Source: Agrypnia vestita
Taxonomy: Eukaryota; Arthropoda; Insecta; Trichoptera; Phryganeidae
NCBI GenBank assembly: GCA_016648135.1
Contig: JADDOH010000476.1
Location: 124,001-188,000 of the forward strand
Direction: 5' to 3'
Length of the DNA stretch: 64,000 nucleotides
Below the pieces are notes generated by a model. The model did no database searches. It had not been told where the DNA came from and saw only the letters and a program-made list of their open reading frames with translations. A program made the translations under genes and the position numbers. Below, piece after piece: positions 11,764 to 22,870 of this stretch (position 1 is the stretch's first letter; the number at the start of each line of letters is the position of its first letter).

Positions 11764-12084
11764 TATTTAATACGAAATAAATAAATGAAATAAAGAGAAA
11801 CACACAAATATCAAATAACAAAACTGAAAAATTAAATGCTGGAATCTGGATTCGAACCATGGACCTCTGTGTTTCGCGCACAGCGTGTTACCAATTTCAC
11901 TATCCCAGCGACTTAATAAGTCGTCAATAGTTATGTGGTTCTCTTTGATAATTAATTCATTTATTTATATTATTCCATTTTTATTCGGGAATTAATCGAA
12001 TGTTACGAGAATATCAAACGAAGCTTTGACGTCTTTTCGCTAGTCGATTTTCTCTTTATTTCATTTATTTATTTCGTATTAAAT
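11764..12084. mobile_element. 321-bp element with perfect 37-bp inverted ends around a tRNA-like core
   Basis: 11764-11800 and 12048-12084 are exact 37-bp inverted repeats. Between them, on the minus strand, lies a tRNA-like sequence (about 11835-11910) with a box B-like GGTTCGAATCC and an acceptor-like pairing of GCTGGGA and TTCCAGC. This suggests a SINE captured by, or acting as the core of, a foldback element. Confidence 0.85.
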
Positions 12085-12518
12085 ATTACGGGACTCGTTT
12101 CCTTAAATAAATGAAAAAATATTTTTAATAATATATATACTTTATTTGCAGCTTAGCAAAGAATACTTCCATTGTTCGGAAATCGTTTTTTCTAAAAAAA
12201 TTATAAGATTTCTAAAAACGATTAATTATCTTAAAAAATAAATCTGTTAATTGATTTATTCATCCAAAAATACCAAAAATTATCAATAGTTAACCAACTA
12301 AACTAGGTATTTTTACACACAGTGGCCTTTTCGAAATTAGCTATCCATTTTTTCCGCAATTTAGGTGACAATTTATAAACGTATTTAGGTACTATATGGA
12401 TCAACCATATATTTAATACTCCCATACTGCTAGCTGTGTCTGGAAATAGGAGAAATCAATAAAGTGCAGAAATATATGTTTGTTTCACCAGTACCGGTGT
12501 ACTTCGAGTCTTATGCGA

Positions 12519-13298
12519 ATGTCCGAGAATTAGCGCCAATTTATACCCAATCAGCCACATGGGATAAATGAGAGTCACGACGCTTGCACACAATAGGTCA
12601 AGTGATAGCAATGAGATAAAAGTAGCATTTTCTGTCCCGCTTAGTCCGTGACACCTCCGCTTATAAGCATTAGCAATATATGAGTATTACATCGTCGCTG
12701 TATATATAATTAAGCCTATGTGCCGTTTTAGTACATTCTGAGATAAACGAATGAAACTGTTTTAAAAAATAATTGCACAGGCTAGATTTATAAAAAATAT
12801 TTTAAATAATTACTAGGCAGACTTTTCAGATGAAAGGCAGTATTTTTTTAGTATATATCCATTATTTATATGAAAAAATGACAAAATGATTCGTTCATCT
12901 CAGAATTTACCAAACGGTACATAGGCTTTATTATATATACAGCGACATATTATGTGTTTATTATATATACAACGACATATTATGTGACCTACCTTTCATC
13001 ATTATTTGGCATTTTATTCTTCCTCTCTGGTTAGTGAAAAGAAAGTACCCCCCCCCCCCTCCAAATTCGGAAGACCGAATGACGAAATCTTCGGAAACTA
13101 AAAGCGGGGGTGCCTCCTATGGTTTCAAATATTTGGTAGCGACTAAAAATTTTCTTGTTGGGCAAGTAAACAGTTCACATTACAGAAGTTGAAGTATATA
13201 AAAAACAATAATTCAAAGAATTCAAAGTGAACAGTTCACTCGACTGAATGATTTGATGAACAACATTTCAGTTAACTGAACTAAAATTCCCATCTCTA
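12519..13298. mobile_element. hAT-like MITE, copy 2, with a nested palindromic insert
   Basis: Aligns with the 3041-3617 element from CCAATCAGC to CCCATCTCTA (13298). The left terminus is replaced by GAGAATTAGCGCCAATTTAT. About 280 bases (12688-12972) are extra: arms with CGCTGTATATATAAT and GCCTATGT in inverted orientation form a second, nested MITE. Copy 1 has the uninterrupted ATTACATATATGTG at that point. Confidence 0.8.
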
Positions 13299-13306
13299 GT
13301 GATTAT

Positions 13307-13487
13307 GTACGAGAATTAGCGCCAATTTATATCCAATCAGCGCCGCCACATGGGATAAATGAGAGTCACGACGCTTGCGCACAACAGATCAAGTGACAAC
13401 AATGAGATGAAAGTAGCATTTTCTGTCCCGCTTAATCCGTGACACCTCCACTTATAGGCATTAGCAATATATGATTATTACATATAT
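13307..13487. repeat. Direct duplication of 12519-12695
   Basis: Starts GAGAATTAGCGCCAATTTAT like the first copy and follows it to GCATTAGCAATATATGA. The join at 13299-13310 is shared, which suggests a tandem duplication of part of the MITE. Confidence 0.8.
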
Positions 13488-13489
13488 GG

Positions 13490-14150
13490 GATCAACCGCC
13501 GAGATGTATTGTGTGATTCTGAGAAAAAATATACTTCCCTCTCAATTGGACTACCATTGGCTTCATATAGAAAAAGAAGATAAATGATAACAGAATGAGT
13601 CGATCGTACCGAAGATAATCACAGTTATACCATAATTATTACTTAGCGCGTAATTTATTCACTCTTTACAATTACAATCCATGCCATCATCATAGCCATT
13701 AAAACCCATCGACCTACCAGCCGCCAAGATATGGCGGCCACCAATTTTTATTACTGTTTTCTTTTATTTCTGTTTCTCCTTTTTGTTCAATAACTTTTTT
13801 TACATATAAAAAATCAGGCGCGCTATGGATTGACAAACCGTGTCATCGCCTCTGTGGGCGGGGCAAGTTTTCGAAGTAGTATAATTCTGTGCATATATTT
13901 TTCTCAATATATTGGTACAGTTGCCGGCAAACTTCTTGAAATTTTTTGGCATAGTGGGGGAATTCGCAGAAGACAAAATTTGGGTCTCGTAGGTGGAATG
14001 GTACGTGCGCATACTACATTCAAATTAAAACACTTCTGTAATTGGGTTCAGTCACAGGGCACGGCGACTTTCAGCCAAGGACTAGTATAAAGTATAACGA
14101 AGTGATAAATTCTATGATTTCATGATACTTTGAGACACTCTAGCCGTTTT
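13490..14150. other. Non-coding DNA
   Basis: Two antisense ORFs (13800-14012 minus and 13830-14090 plus, 70-86 codons) overlap here; neither has a recognisable domain. Could be 5' flanking DNA of the candidate exon at 14160. Confidence 0.4.
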
Positions 14151-14159
14151 ATAAAAATC

Positions 14160-14364
14160 ACCGAGTGACGTGACTGAACGTGCCCTTACAGCAATAGACA
14201 AATCTTTTGTTCATTTCTGTGACCAAATTTCCTGTTTCCTGTATTTGTATCTGTCAATAATTTTTGTAATTATATTTGATATCGGGTGTCCCCGATTCCG
14301 ATAAGCCGCGAGCTTCTGGTTAATTCTGGGCTAATATTACTCCTTGTGTGTTATTTTGTGATCG
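14160..14364 (+). promoter_or_regulatory. Candidate untranslated 5' exon of path
   Basis: This stretch is less AT-rich than its surroundings, contains no long ORF and ends in a near-perfect donor (GATCG|GTAAGT, junction after 14364). path needs at least one upstream non-coding exon, and this is the best-looking donor I noticed on the + strand before 22573. The link is inference only; the exon could belong to another transcript or be chance. Confidence 0.25.
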
Positions 14365-14369
14365 GTAAG

Positions 14370-15190
14370 TTTCTTACGTTATTTTGTATTACGTGTGCCT
14401 CCTTATTTTTCCCATATTGATCTGTCATGAGAGGTAAAATTGTACATTATGCGTTTTTAAAATATATATTTTCTCGTGAAATGAGCGCTCAGTCGTTACA
14501 CAGTATAATTTGTCACAAGAAATTCACTTTTATTAATCCATAAAATGTTCTACATAATGTCAACATTTTCTCTTATAAATTGGTTCCCTTCAAATGAATA
14601 TTCTGAATTATATTGAACGCATAATTCTATAAATTTAATTTTGTAAATTTGTGTATGAGGTCATCCGATAAAATTTCGTTTGTAGATTTTTATCAATTTT
14701 GATTGTAATGAGTTGCCTTTGCACTATATAAACTGTTAATTTTCTATTATCTACTGAAAGATGTATTATCTACCAAATTGTTAAATTTTTTTATAGGTAG
14801 AATCTTATTAGATTTTGGAATTTAATTATACATGGTTGACTTAATTATTTGTGCTGGTATCACTCCATAGTCAGCCATTTTCTGAAAATAGCAATTTGAT
14901 ATTTCTGTATCTTGACAGTACAGCATTGTAATGCCATCAATGTTGACGTTTTAAGTTTGACAGTTTTGAAATTAATGTATTCAATCAATCAGAAAGCTCT
15001 AAAACGTAAACAAACTTTAAGTTAAACTCAATGAAATTGAAAATGATTTTTTAGAATATGTGGGGGTTATTTCCTCCTTTTTGGACACAGTTGATAAAAT
15101 TACATCTATATTTATTATTCATAATAAATTGTGTTTGGTACCCAAAATAAAAATGTGTAAAATTCCATTAACTTAACATTAATTACCTAT
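14370..15190. other. AT-rich non-coding DNA
   Basis: No supported ORF or repeat boundary; possibly intron if 14160-14364 is a path exon. Confidence 0.5.
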
Positions 15191-16491
15191 TAGGAGTGGG
15201 TAGATCGCGAACGAATGGGTCTTAATGAACGGGTCAGTTACACTGAACTAGAGATATAGTTCCCTACTCCAGCTCAGTCTGATTTGCGCAACTAGAATGA
15301 ATGTTGAATGATTGAACTAGAGGTCCAAAATATCTGGAGACTGAAACATGAAGGATATGTCTGATGACAGATTACAAGGCCATACGTGTTTGTTATTATA
15401 ATTATGAATATAATTAAGAGCCTGTCATGTGTTTGTTATAATTATGATTAAAATTAAGTGTCAGTACTGTCATGCGAGCTTGGCTCATAACATTAAGATA
15501 TTTGAGAAGACAAAATTATTGTAATTTATTTGTAAAGTAATAAACAAGAAAAGAATAATCTTGGATTTAGATATATTATTAACATTAGAGTACCTGCGCA
15601 TTAAATTTTACCTCAATGCTCGCGTAGCATGCCAAAATAGTATATGTTTTTTTTCATTGTTCTGGGTATTTTTTTAATAAAAATTATTCTATGCATAAAA
15701 TAAAAAGATAAAAAACATAATATAAAGTTGTGACATAGAGACAAATTGAACATAACCTCCAATTCTAGAAACATAATACTTTCTTTAATAGTCTTTTTCG
15801 ATTTTTGAGAGATCCATCAACCTTAAAGCTAGAATAACAGAGAAATCTTTGAAATCATTTGTTTCATAATATTTAGTACATATTACAGTCTGATGATCCG
15901 GACATACCCATTTTCTATACATTTTTTGTGGACTACTTTGAAAGTCCCTTCGATTTGACACCAATTTGTACACTTGTGCACTCGCACCCAGCGTTTGCGC
16001 GGCACTCATTCCTAACATACATTTGTCCTTGAAGCATACACGGACGCTTGACTCGCCAGTGCCTACAGGTAAAAAATATTTGTTAATGTGTCACCTTGGA
16101 TTACTCTAGTGTTAAGTGATGAATATGCGTGAACCTATTCAATAAAGAATGATACCTTGCTCTATTTATTTTGTTAGTACTTTGAGTAGTAGTTTTCGAT
16201 GTACACCTTGGTATTTACGGAGTCCAATTTTTAAATTGTGTTTATTTGTTATATGTTCGTAATTCTAAAAATATTTTCAATGGGACTGTTTTAAAAATTA
16301 AATAACAACAATAGTAAACTCAAATTGCCATTTGGTATAATATGTTGTTAGAATAAGGAACGATGACCCAAGCACTGAAATGAATTATTGAGCCGAATAT
16401 ATAGTTCGAACGAACCGGTTTAAAAGACCTATTATTTTTAGTGACACATTATTGAAACATATCCTCCGACTGAACGGGTCACCCACATCTA
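15191..16491. mobile_element. Probable hAT-like element, 1.3 kb
   Basis: Left end TAGGAGTGGGT and right end ACCCACATCTA are imperfect inverted repeats, flanked by TTACCTAT and GTACCTAC (6/8 match). The interior encodes one odd 77-codon minus ORF but no hAT transposase. Confidence 0.5.
15785..16018 (-). CDS. Unidentified minus-strand ORF inside the hAT-like element
   Basis: 77 codons from ATG at 16018, in a frame open upstream to about 16066, where it reads LPVGTGESSVRVCFKDKC. I do not recognise it. The start has a faint resemblance to a small-GTPase P-loop (GTGESS where GxGKSS is expected) and TLGAS resembles the TIGA/S switch region, but the catalytic lysine and the WDTAG motif are missing. 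An AG acceptor (CCTGTAG) precedes it at 16066. It may be a pseudogene exon or chance. Confidence 0.2.
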   Translation of the reverse strand: MLGMSAAQTLGASAQVYKLVSNRRDFQSSPQKMYRKWVCPDHQTVICTKYYETNDFKDFSVILALRLMDLSKIEKDY

Positions 16492-16499
16492 GTACCTAC

Positions 16500-17130
16500 A
16501 CATCTGTGCTCGTTATTCCAATTGAGTTCATATTTTTGTAATGAACATTAATATTCTTCAAGAGTGTTTAAATAGCTTTTTTCGGTTCACAAAAATGTGA
16601 CCGATTTGATTGTGCGTTTATCAATATATGGTTCATATTAGGAGCAATACAAATTCTAAAAGTTTTATTAAGATACTGTGTAAAATTTTTTTTTGAGACA
16701 GATATGAGAAAAAGTTGCTACAAATATTCTCTGTCACTCACACATTTTCATATTATGTTGTTTATTTTACAAATTGTCTGTACTCAGTTATCATAAAAGT
16801 TATCATGTTCAATTTTATTACTTCTTATCAGAAATTTAAAATTTATACATTTAAAGAAGTAATATTTTTTGCATTTTTATGTCAGCATTCTGCTGTTTAT
16901 TTAGCAAGGTTGGCTGTGATTGTTCCTCCATAACATAAACCCAGTTTTGTAATTATTATTCAATATTAACATTTGTTTCTAAGATTTAAAATTTTGAACA
17001 AACAAATATTTACATTTTTATATATTGATAGTTGTTCATACCCGGGGTTACTCGGATAAAGTATTGAGTTAAATATAAGTTTGTGGGGACACACAAAGGT
17101 TTCATTGTTTTGCAGTCTCTAATAATAAAA
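16500..17130. other. AT-rich non-coding DNA
   Basis: No supported feature; a 72-codon ORF at 16715-16933 is low-complexity and hydrophobic. Confidence 0.5.
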
Positions 17131-17935
17131 AAGGATTAATTTAATCTAGGCTGGGATGGATGGGATGTCCAGGAAGGAATTGTGACCTATGTATTCCGTC
17201 GTGACCTAAAGAATAAGAATGCAAAATTTGGATCAGATTGGCAAAAGTTGTAGATTTGTACAAAAAATATATCAGGTGCGGTGATGGGGTAAAAAGGGAG
17301 GGGGGAAAAGTTGTCTTTATTATCCGCCGGGTCTTGAAAAATAAGTAATCTGGAGTAATCTGAAAAATAAGCAAAATCTGGTCATACGGTGTAGATTTGT
17401 ATAGGAAATATAATAGGGGAGGGGGTGGGGTAAAAGGGAGGGGAAAAGTCCCTTCGTTACCTTCCGGGTCCTAAAGCATAAGTATGCAAAATTTGAGTCC
17501 GATCGGTCGAACGGTACAGATTTGCATTGAGAATATATCAGGGGGAGGGGAAGGAGTAAAAATGAGGGAGGGAAATGTCGCCTGTGTTACCCGCCGGGTC
17601 CTAAAGAATAAGTTTCCAAATTTTGAGTCAGATCGGTCAAACGGTACAGATTTGCTTTGTAAATATATTAGGGGGAGGGGAAGGGGTAAAAGTGGAGGAG
17701 GGAAATGTTGCTTATGTTACCCACCGCGTCCTAAAGAATAAGTTTCCAAATTTTGAGTCCGATCGGTCGAACGGTACAGATTTGTATCTAAAATATATCA
17801 GGGGGAGGGAAAGGGATAGAATGGAAGGGGGAAATGTCCCAAAGCACAAGTATACAAAATTTGAGTCGAATCGGACAAACGGTGTAGATTTGTATAGAGA
17901 ACAGACAGACAGAAAGACAGACAGACATTGAGTTT
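17130..17935 (+). repeat. Satellite block, six units of about 130 bp, ending in (GACA)n
   Basis: The motif GTNNAGATTTG recurs at intervals of about 141, 125, 130, 130 and 108 bases. Each unit holds a G-rich tract (GGGGGAGGGG), a purine stretch, CCGGGTCCTAAAGNATAAG, and AAATTTTGAGTCCGATCGG. The block ends in GACAGACAGAAAGACAGACA then TTGAGTTTTTATAGATA, a common tail of arthropod repeats. The ORFs of 77-102 codons here are repeat by-products. Confidence 0.9.
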
Positions 17936-17939
17936 TTAT

Positions 17940-18480
17940 AGATACAGATATTGCGATACGATTGGCTGCACTTTCTCATCTATTCTTCTTATATCCATTC
18001 TATTCTTCTTATATCCATTCTATTTAAGCAAAGACGACCGAATGTTATCAAAAATTTTGAATTTGAAAAATGTTATATCTAAATATTTATCACTATTGAA
18101 AGGGTAGGTACCTGTGCCTTTTTTTCAAATAATTTGTGCGAATTCGAATGCAACGTTGTGTCAAAAAGAACTTCAGGAGATTTATGATTTTGGACAGTCG
18201 AAAATTTGCATTTTTATTTATATAAATTAGTAATAGATATATGAAAACAAAGTAAGTATACAAAAACATCTTCGTATTTGAATGCAATGTTGTGCCAAAA
18301 TTTTAAAGCAATCGGTGAAGAACTTTCAGAGATTAGCAGTTTTGTACAAACGAACACTTACATTTTTATTTATATAGATAACATAAATGCTGAGTAAAAC
18401 ATTTAAAATTAATTCTTAACGTTAATATTTTGTTAATAACTTAATTAATAATTAATAGTTAATAATTAATAACTTGCTAA
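17940..18480. other. Non-coding DNA with small direct repeats
   Basis: A 20-base direct repeat (TATTCTTCTTATATCCATTC) occurs twice at about 17981-18020. The wording around 18135-18200 and 18270-18330 is also repeated (GAATGCAA.GTTGTG.CAAAA). Confidence 0.5.
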
Positions 18481-18489
18481 ATCTTTCGA

Positions 18490-19400
18490 GAGAGTCCTCC
18501 AAAAGTCATAAGTATTCGGGTATGATGATGGGTCCATGTCACATGGAAGTATGCTTGAATAATTGCTTCAAATGATTCTCTTTTATTTCTGGAGGTACGA
18601 CGAGAAACCAGTATTTTCAGCCTTGACCAAAGATTTTTTTGATGGGATTCAAGTCTGGTCTAATTCCTTGCTAAGGCATTGTATCAATGTGGTGGTCCTA
18701 TAACCATTTTATGTTTAGTTTTATGGCTGTGTGGCGTGGGACTCTTACTGGAAGGTGCATCTGTCATGGTCATCCTTGAAAAAAATCATTGATGTGGGGC
18801 AACAATTTTGGCTCCAAAATCAGATCTTGGTACCTTTTAGCCATAATTATCCCTTCTACCACACCCAGTCGTCCAACACTATCACTTGTTGCGCAAGCCC
18901 ACACCATTACACTCACAGGATGTTTCATTGTTGCAGTGGTGTATTCTGGTGTCATGTCTTCACCTTGATGATGAACAAATTTTGATTCCTCACTCCTAAA
19001 AATGGAAATTTTGGTATCGTTACCCCTTATCTCTTTTGCCCAGCCTTATGAGGTGTATTGCAGCTGTTTTTTCCTCTGTTTCATATTAAAGTAAGGTTTT
19101 TTCCGAGGTATTCTTGCTCGTTAATACATTATTGCATAATTTCTTCCTAACTGTTCTATCAGTGATATCAAGTCCAGCAGCTTTGAGAATCTTTTTAATA
19201 TCTTTGGATGTTTGACGGCAGTCCCGCAGGACAAGTTTTCCTTTCATCTTATGGCGTAACTGTCTAAAGTTTCCTTTCATCTTATGGGGTAACCTTTGAA
19301 TATTGGCCAAATTTTGGGTCAGTTTTTGTACTTTTGATCTCATAGCATTGGCAAACCTTTCTTATTTCAGATTTGGTACCTGTTTTTTCATTTTATGTAT
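18490..19400 (-). pseudogene. Decayed Tc1-like transposase
   Basis: Minus-strand pieces follow the Tc1 order. An N-terminal HTH region (19343-19086) reads RQTSKDIKKILKAAGLDIT and DRTVRKKL. Further on (about 18955-18770) VMVWACATSDSVGRLGVVEG matches the Tc1 core, followed by degraded LDLNPI-like residues near 18640 with many stops and shifts. A 27-base in-frame duplication (HKMKG twice) lies near 19240-19290. No terminal repeats were found. Confidence 0.8.
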
Positions 19401-20239
19401 TTTTGCATTATTTATTCGTAGGAGCCAATTTCAATAATACAAGAGCTCAAATCATTCTTGACTGCACTTCAACATGCGCAAAAAGCTACCTCACTTTACT
19501 TTAAGTAATGGCTGATTGATGACACAATTGCCAAACTAATAATGTTGCATTTGAAACTATAATTGAAGCGTGTGACGATCCTCTATGCTCTGTGATTGGT
19601 CTAGACTTACATTACATTAGTTACATTACATAGTATTGCTACAACTCAAAAACATTTTTCCCAAAATTTCAATGCTTTCATTTCCATAATCAATTATGTA
19701 TAAGGTGGGTTGGAGTAAGTGCAGCATAGAAGATTAATAGATGACATTCAAAGTGATTGTATAGTTCAACAGATTATCACATTTGTTTCAAATTTTTATG
19801 AATAATATATTATAACTATTTCTTAATATGATTTCTTTTATAATTAAACGAAATTTTAGGCATTTTCCTAATTAAAGTCACGGTATATGCACTTACCCTG
19901 TCTTCAGGATAAGTGCATCTATGTATCTTGATTATTTATTTACAATTTTAAGATAATAAAAAAAATTATATCCATTTCAAGAAATATAATGAACGCATAA
20001 AATAACTGCATTAAAACAGAATCAATAATTGTCAAGATAAACTTAACAAATATTTTAAAGAACACTATAAAATAATGTGATAATAATGTGATTGCTCCTC
20101 AAAATATAAAGGGATCATTGATATCTAATCCTATTATCCAAGTGAATTTGGCCAAGATGCTTCTGTTCTCCCTCTTTAGTTCATTTCTACTACTTTCATA
20201 TTAGCAAGTGCTTTAAAATTGTAGAAAGAACTTTTCACT

Positions 20240-20365
20240 AAGCTAAGGAGTTTCTACTGGAAAACATTTTTCTGACGATGCAACGACTAAAGGAGTTGGA
20301 GCGTGACTTCTTCAACACTGGTATAAAAAAGCTGGTGCCACACCTACAAAAGGCGATTATGTCAA
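20240..20365 (+). pseudogene. Mariner transposase C-terminal remnant
   Basis: The reading LKELERDFFNTGIKKLVP followed by an out-of-frame KGDYVKN matches the usual mariner C-terminus (a W/FF..GI..L stretch then KGDYVE). A frameshift separates the two parts and nothing upstream is recognisable. Confidence 0.45.
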
Positions 20366-20379
20366 AAATAATTACATAT

Positions 20380-22570
20380 ATACCTGTGTTACAACCTCTG
20401 TAAATTTCATGAAAATGTTTACAATTTTCGGTTTAAAAATGTTGTAACCCTACTTTCTGGACGACTCGTTCGTACATAACAAAAAACTGAGTTCATTGTT
20501 TATGTTTTAATTTTTCCAGTCCCTGAGCCAGTGACAAAGTAAATTCTTTGTGGACCAGGTCACTAATGTAAACTTTTTGAAACTCCAGAGAAAATTGACT
20601 TTTTTTTATTAGTTGAGGAAAAGCTGAGGAAATAGAACATCACACACATCTTTCACATTATATCACTTCTAATATAGGTTCATCAGTTCATTAGGATGCT
20701 GACAATATCCTCCAGAAAATACCAAGTTTTTCATTGTGTTAGGATCTACTTTTGCCTTATATGTACTTCCGCCTGGGGGCTATTGTTCTCAAATACCATA
20801 TCTTTTTTGATTTTTCCCTATTCATTCCTAGTCCATATTCCATTATGGCATCACAGAGATGATATTGAATGACATTGATGAATGACATATTAAATTAGAT
20901 ATTTATTTAAAATTTAGGCTAAATTAACAATGTGTGACGCAATGTGACAACGAAGTAGCTAAAAAGCGGAAAAAAATTATATGACAATATTATACATATC
21001 TTATGATGTGTGGCAAACATGGTTTACACAATTTGAAATATCATTTTATTTGAAATATAAATCAAAGTGCCACTGAATTTTTTTTTTCAGTAAATAATGG
21101 TTGAAGGTACGCCATTAAAGGTCATTAAAGTAAGTTTTGTGAATTTTAAACACCTGAAAATAATAAATGTTTGTTGCTTTTCTTTATTGGCTACAAGCAT
21201 GCATTTATAAATGATGTATTTTATTGTGTATTTATAAACAAATGTAAAGTAGAGACCCTGATTATATCCATTGATTGGAAAGTATTTAATTTGAAAACAT
21301 TTTTTCATCATCTTTTTTGATTCTTTTCATTAAGAATAATGAAAAATCATCTAAAATAGTTATAAATAAAAATTATAATAAAGAATATTTGAAAATTTTG
21401 CGGAAGTGTCAATTTTTACACTTCATCGGGAGATCCTAAATTATAATTTTAAAAAATAATCGATTCAAAATATTTTTGGAAAAATATTCATTTGTTATCT
21501 GACCATTTTGACCCAATAAATTTTCCATTGCATTCCAAGACATTGACTCTGTCCACACTCTGTATTGTGGAGGGTCACTGTTTAATCTATCAATTCACAA
21601 TTTTTACTCGGTGATTATGTCATTAGTGCTTGGCCTGTTACCACGAGAGCATGCCATTTGTTGAGTAACTTGTTTAGTGTAAAATAACCTTATCAAAATT
21701 TATTTTCTTAGTTTATTTCAAAGTTTATTTATTGGCAGTTCACAATGGGTTATTCTTTGGTATTTATTTCTGTTGTCATAAAATATTTTTGTATGTCATC
21801 AGATTTTAAAATATAATATATTCTTTATTTGATATAGCTTGATAAATCATGAGTCAGATTGATCCTTCCTATCAGTCCTTTAGTTTAGTCCTTAATAATA
21901 ATTTATTACTGTGCACTGTGGACTAACAAAATGTAAACAGTGGTAGAATGGCTTTTGAGAATGAGGTTTGTCAATAAATTAATGCTTTGTTTGGTTTTAC
22001 TATTTTCAAACAATGCAGAAACTTTTGAAAATTGTGTTTTAAACTTTTGAAATTGTGTTTTAAATAGCTTGGACTTGGAAGGGATTCAAAAACCTGACTT
22101 TTGCTTCTTATTTTATATACTTTTTTATAAAATGTGATAAGTAGTAAACTCAATTTCTTATCTTTATTATTTCTGGCTACCTTTGATTTACATTTGGATT
22201 ATTTTTTAAAATTCTTTTAAAGAGACAGCTTATGCTTTGGGTTTTTTATGTGAAGCTGAAGCACGTTTTACTAAAATATTTTCAGTCATAAATATTTTAT
22301 GTTAATTTCATAATGTTTTATTTCAGTATACTGGATAAGTTTCTTGCTTTGCAATCTAAATAGCATATTTGTTTTATTGTGCCAAGGGGTCATGAAATTT
22401 AAACCCAGATAAAAATAGTATCCTTTGTTGTGAGTTTTTGAATAAGCATGATTAGATAAACACTTTTTTACTGTCTAATTTTATAATTTCTATATAATAT
22501 GTTTTCTCAACATCATCTCAGATTATTTTGAAAATTTATTAAAATAAATATACTGTATTATAATTTTTGC
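20380..22570. other. AT-rich DNA upstream of the first path coding exon
   Basis: No supported coding exon. The acceptor tract of path exon 1 ends at 22572, so most of this is expected to be intron. Confidence 0.5.
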
Positions 22571-22572
22571 AG

Positions 22573-22870
22573 AGCAAAATGAAGGAAGAACGTCAACCTT
22601 TACTGATTGGACCGAGCGATCCAGAAGCTCCGGAACTTGTACCATTTGACGGAATATCCACTAGTGATTCTATAAATGAGGAAAAAAAGCAAATGGGTGA
22701 TTCCGACTCAGAAGGATTCAGCAGCAAAAAGAATTACAATCCTATACTTGATAGGAAATTGGAACATCCAACATCTAATTTGGACACCCTTATACATCTT
22801 TTAAAAGGAAATGTCGGAACGGGTATTCTGGCTATGCCGGATGCATTCAAAAATGCAGGATTGGCCGTAG
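22573..22870 (+). CDS. path: path coding exon 1
   Basis: A pyrimidine-rich acceptor ends at 22572; the ATG is at 22579 and is the first in-frame methionine. The exon encodes residues 1-97: a polar acidic N-terminal tail with a dileucine-like PLL at residues 7-9, then the first membrane helix with the GTGILAMPDAF motif. The donor is GTAAGT after 22870, leaving one base of a glycine codon (phase 1). Confidence 0.93.

Noticed and set aside
17900..17930. GACA repeats as a CRISPR-like or regulatory array
   Set aside because: Simple microsatellite at a repeat tail; no spacers and a eukaryotic context.
17484..17931. 85- and 102-codon ORFs with internally repeated protein sequence
   Set aside because: They are translations of the 130-bp satellite; unit lengths are not all multiples of three and the frame is lost between units.
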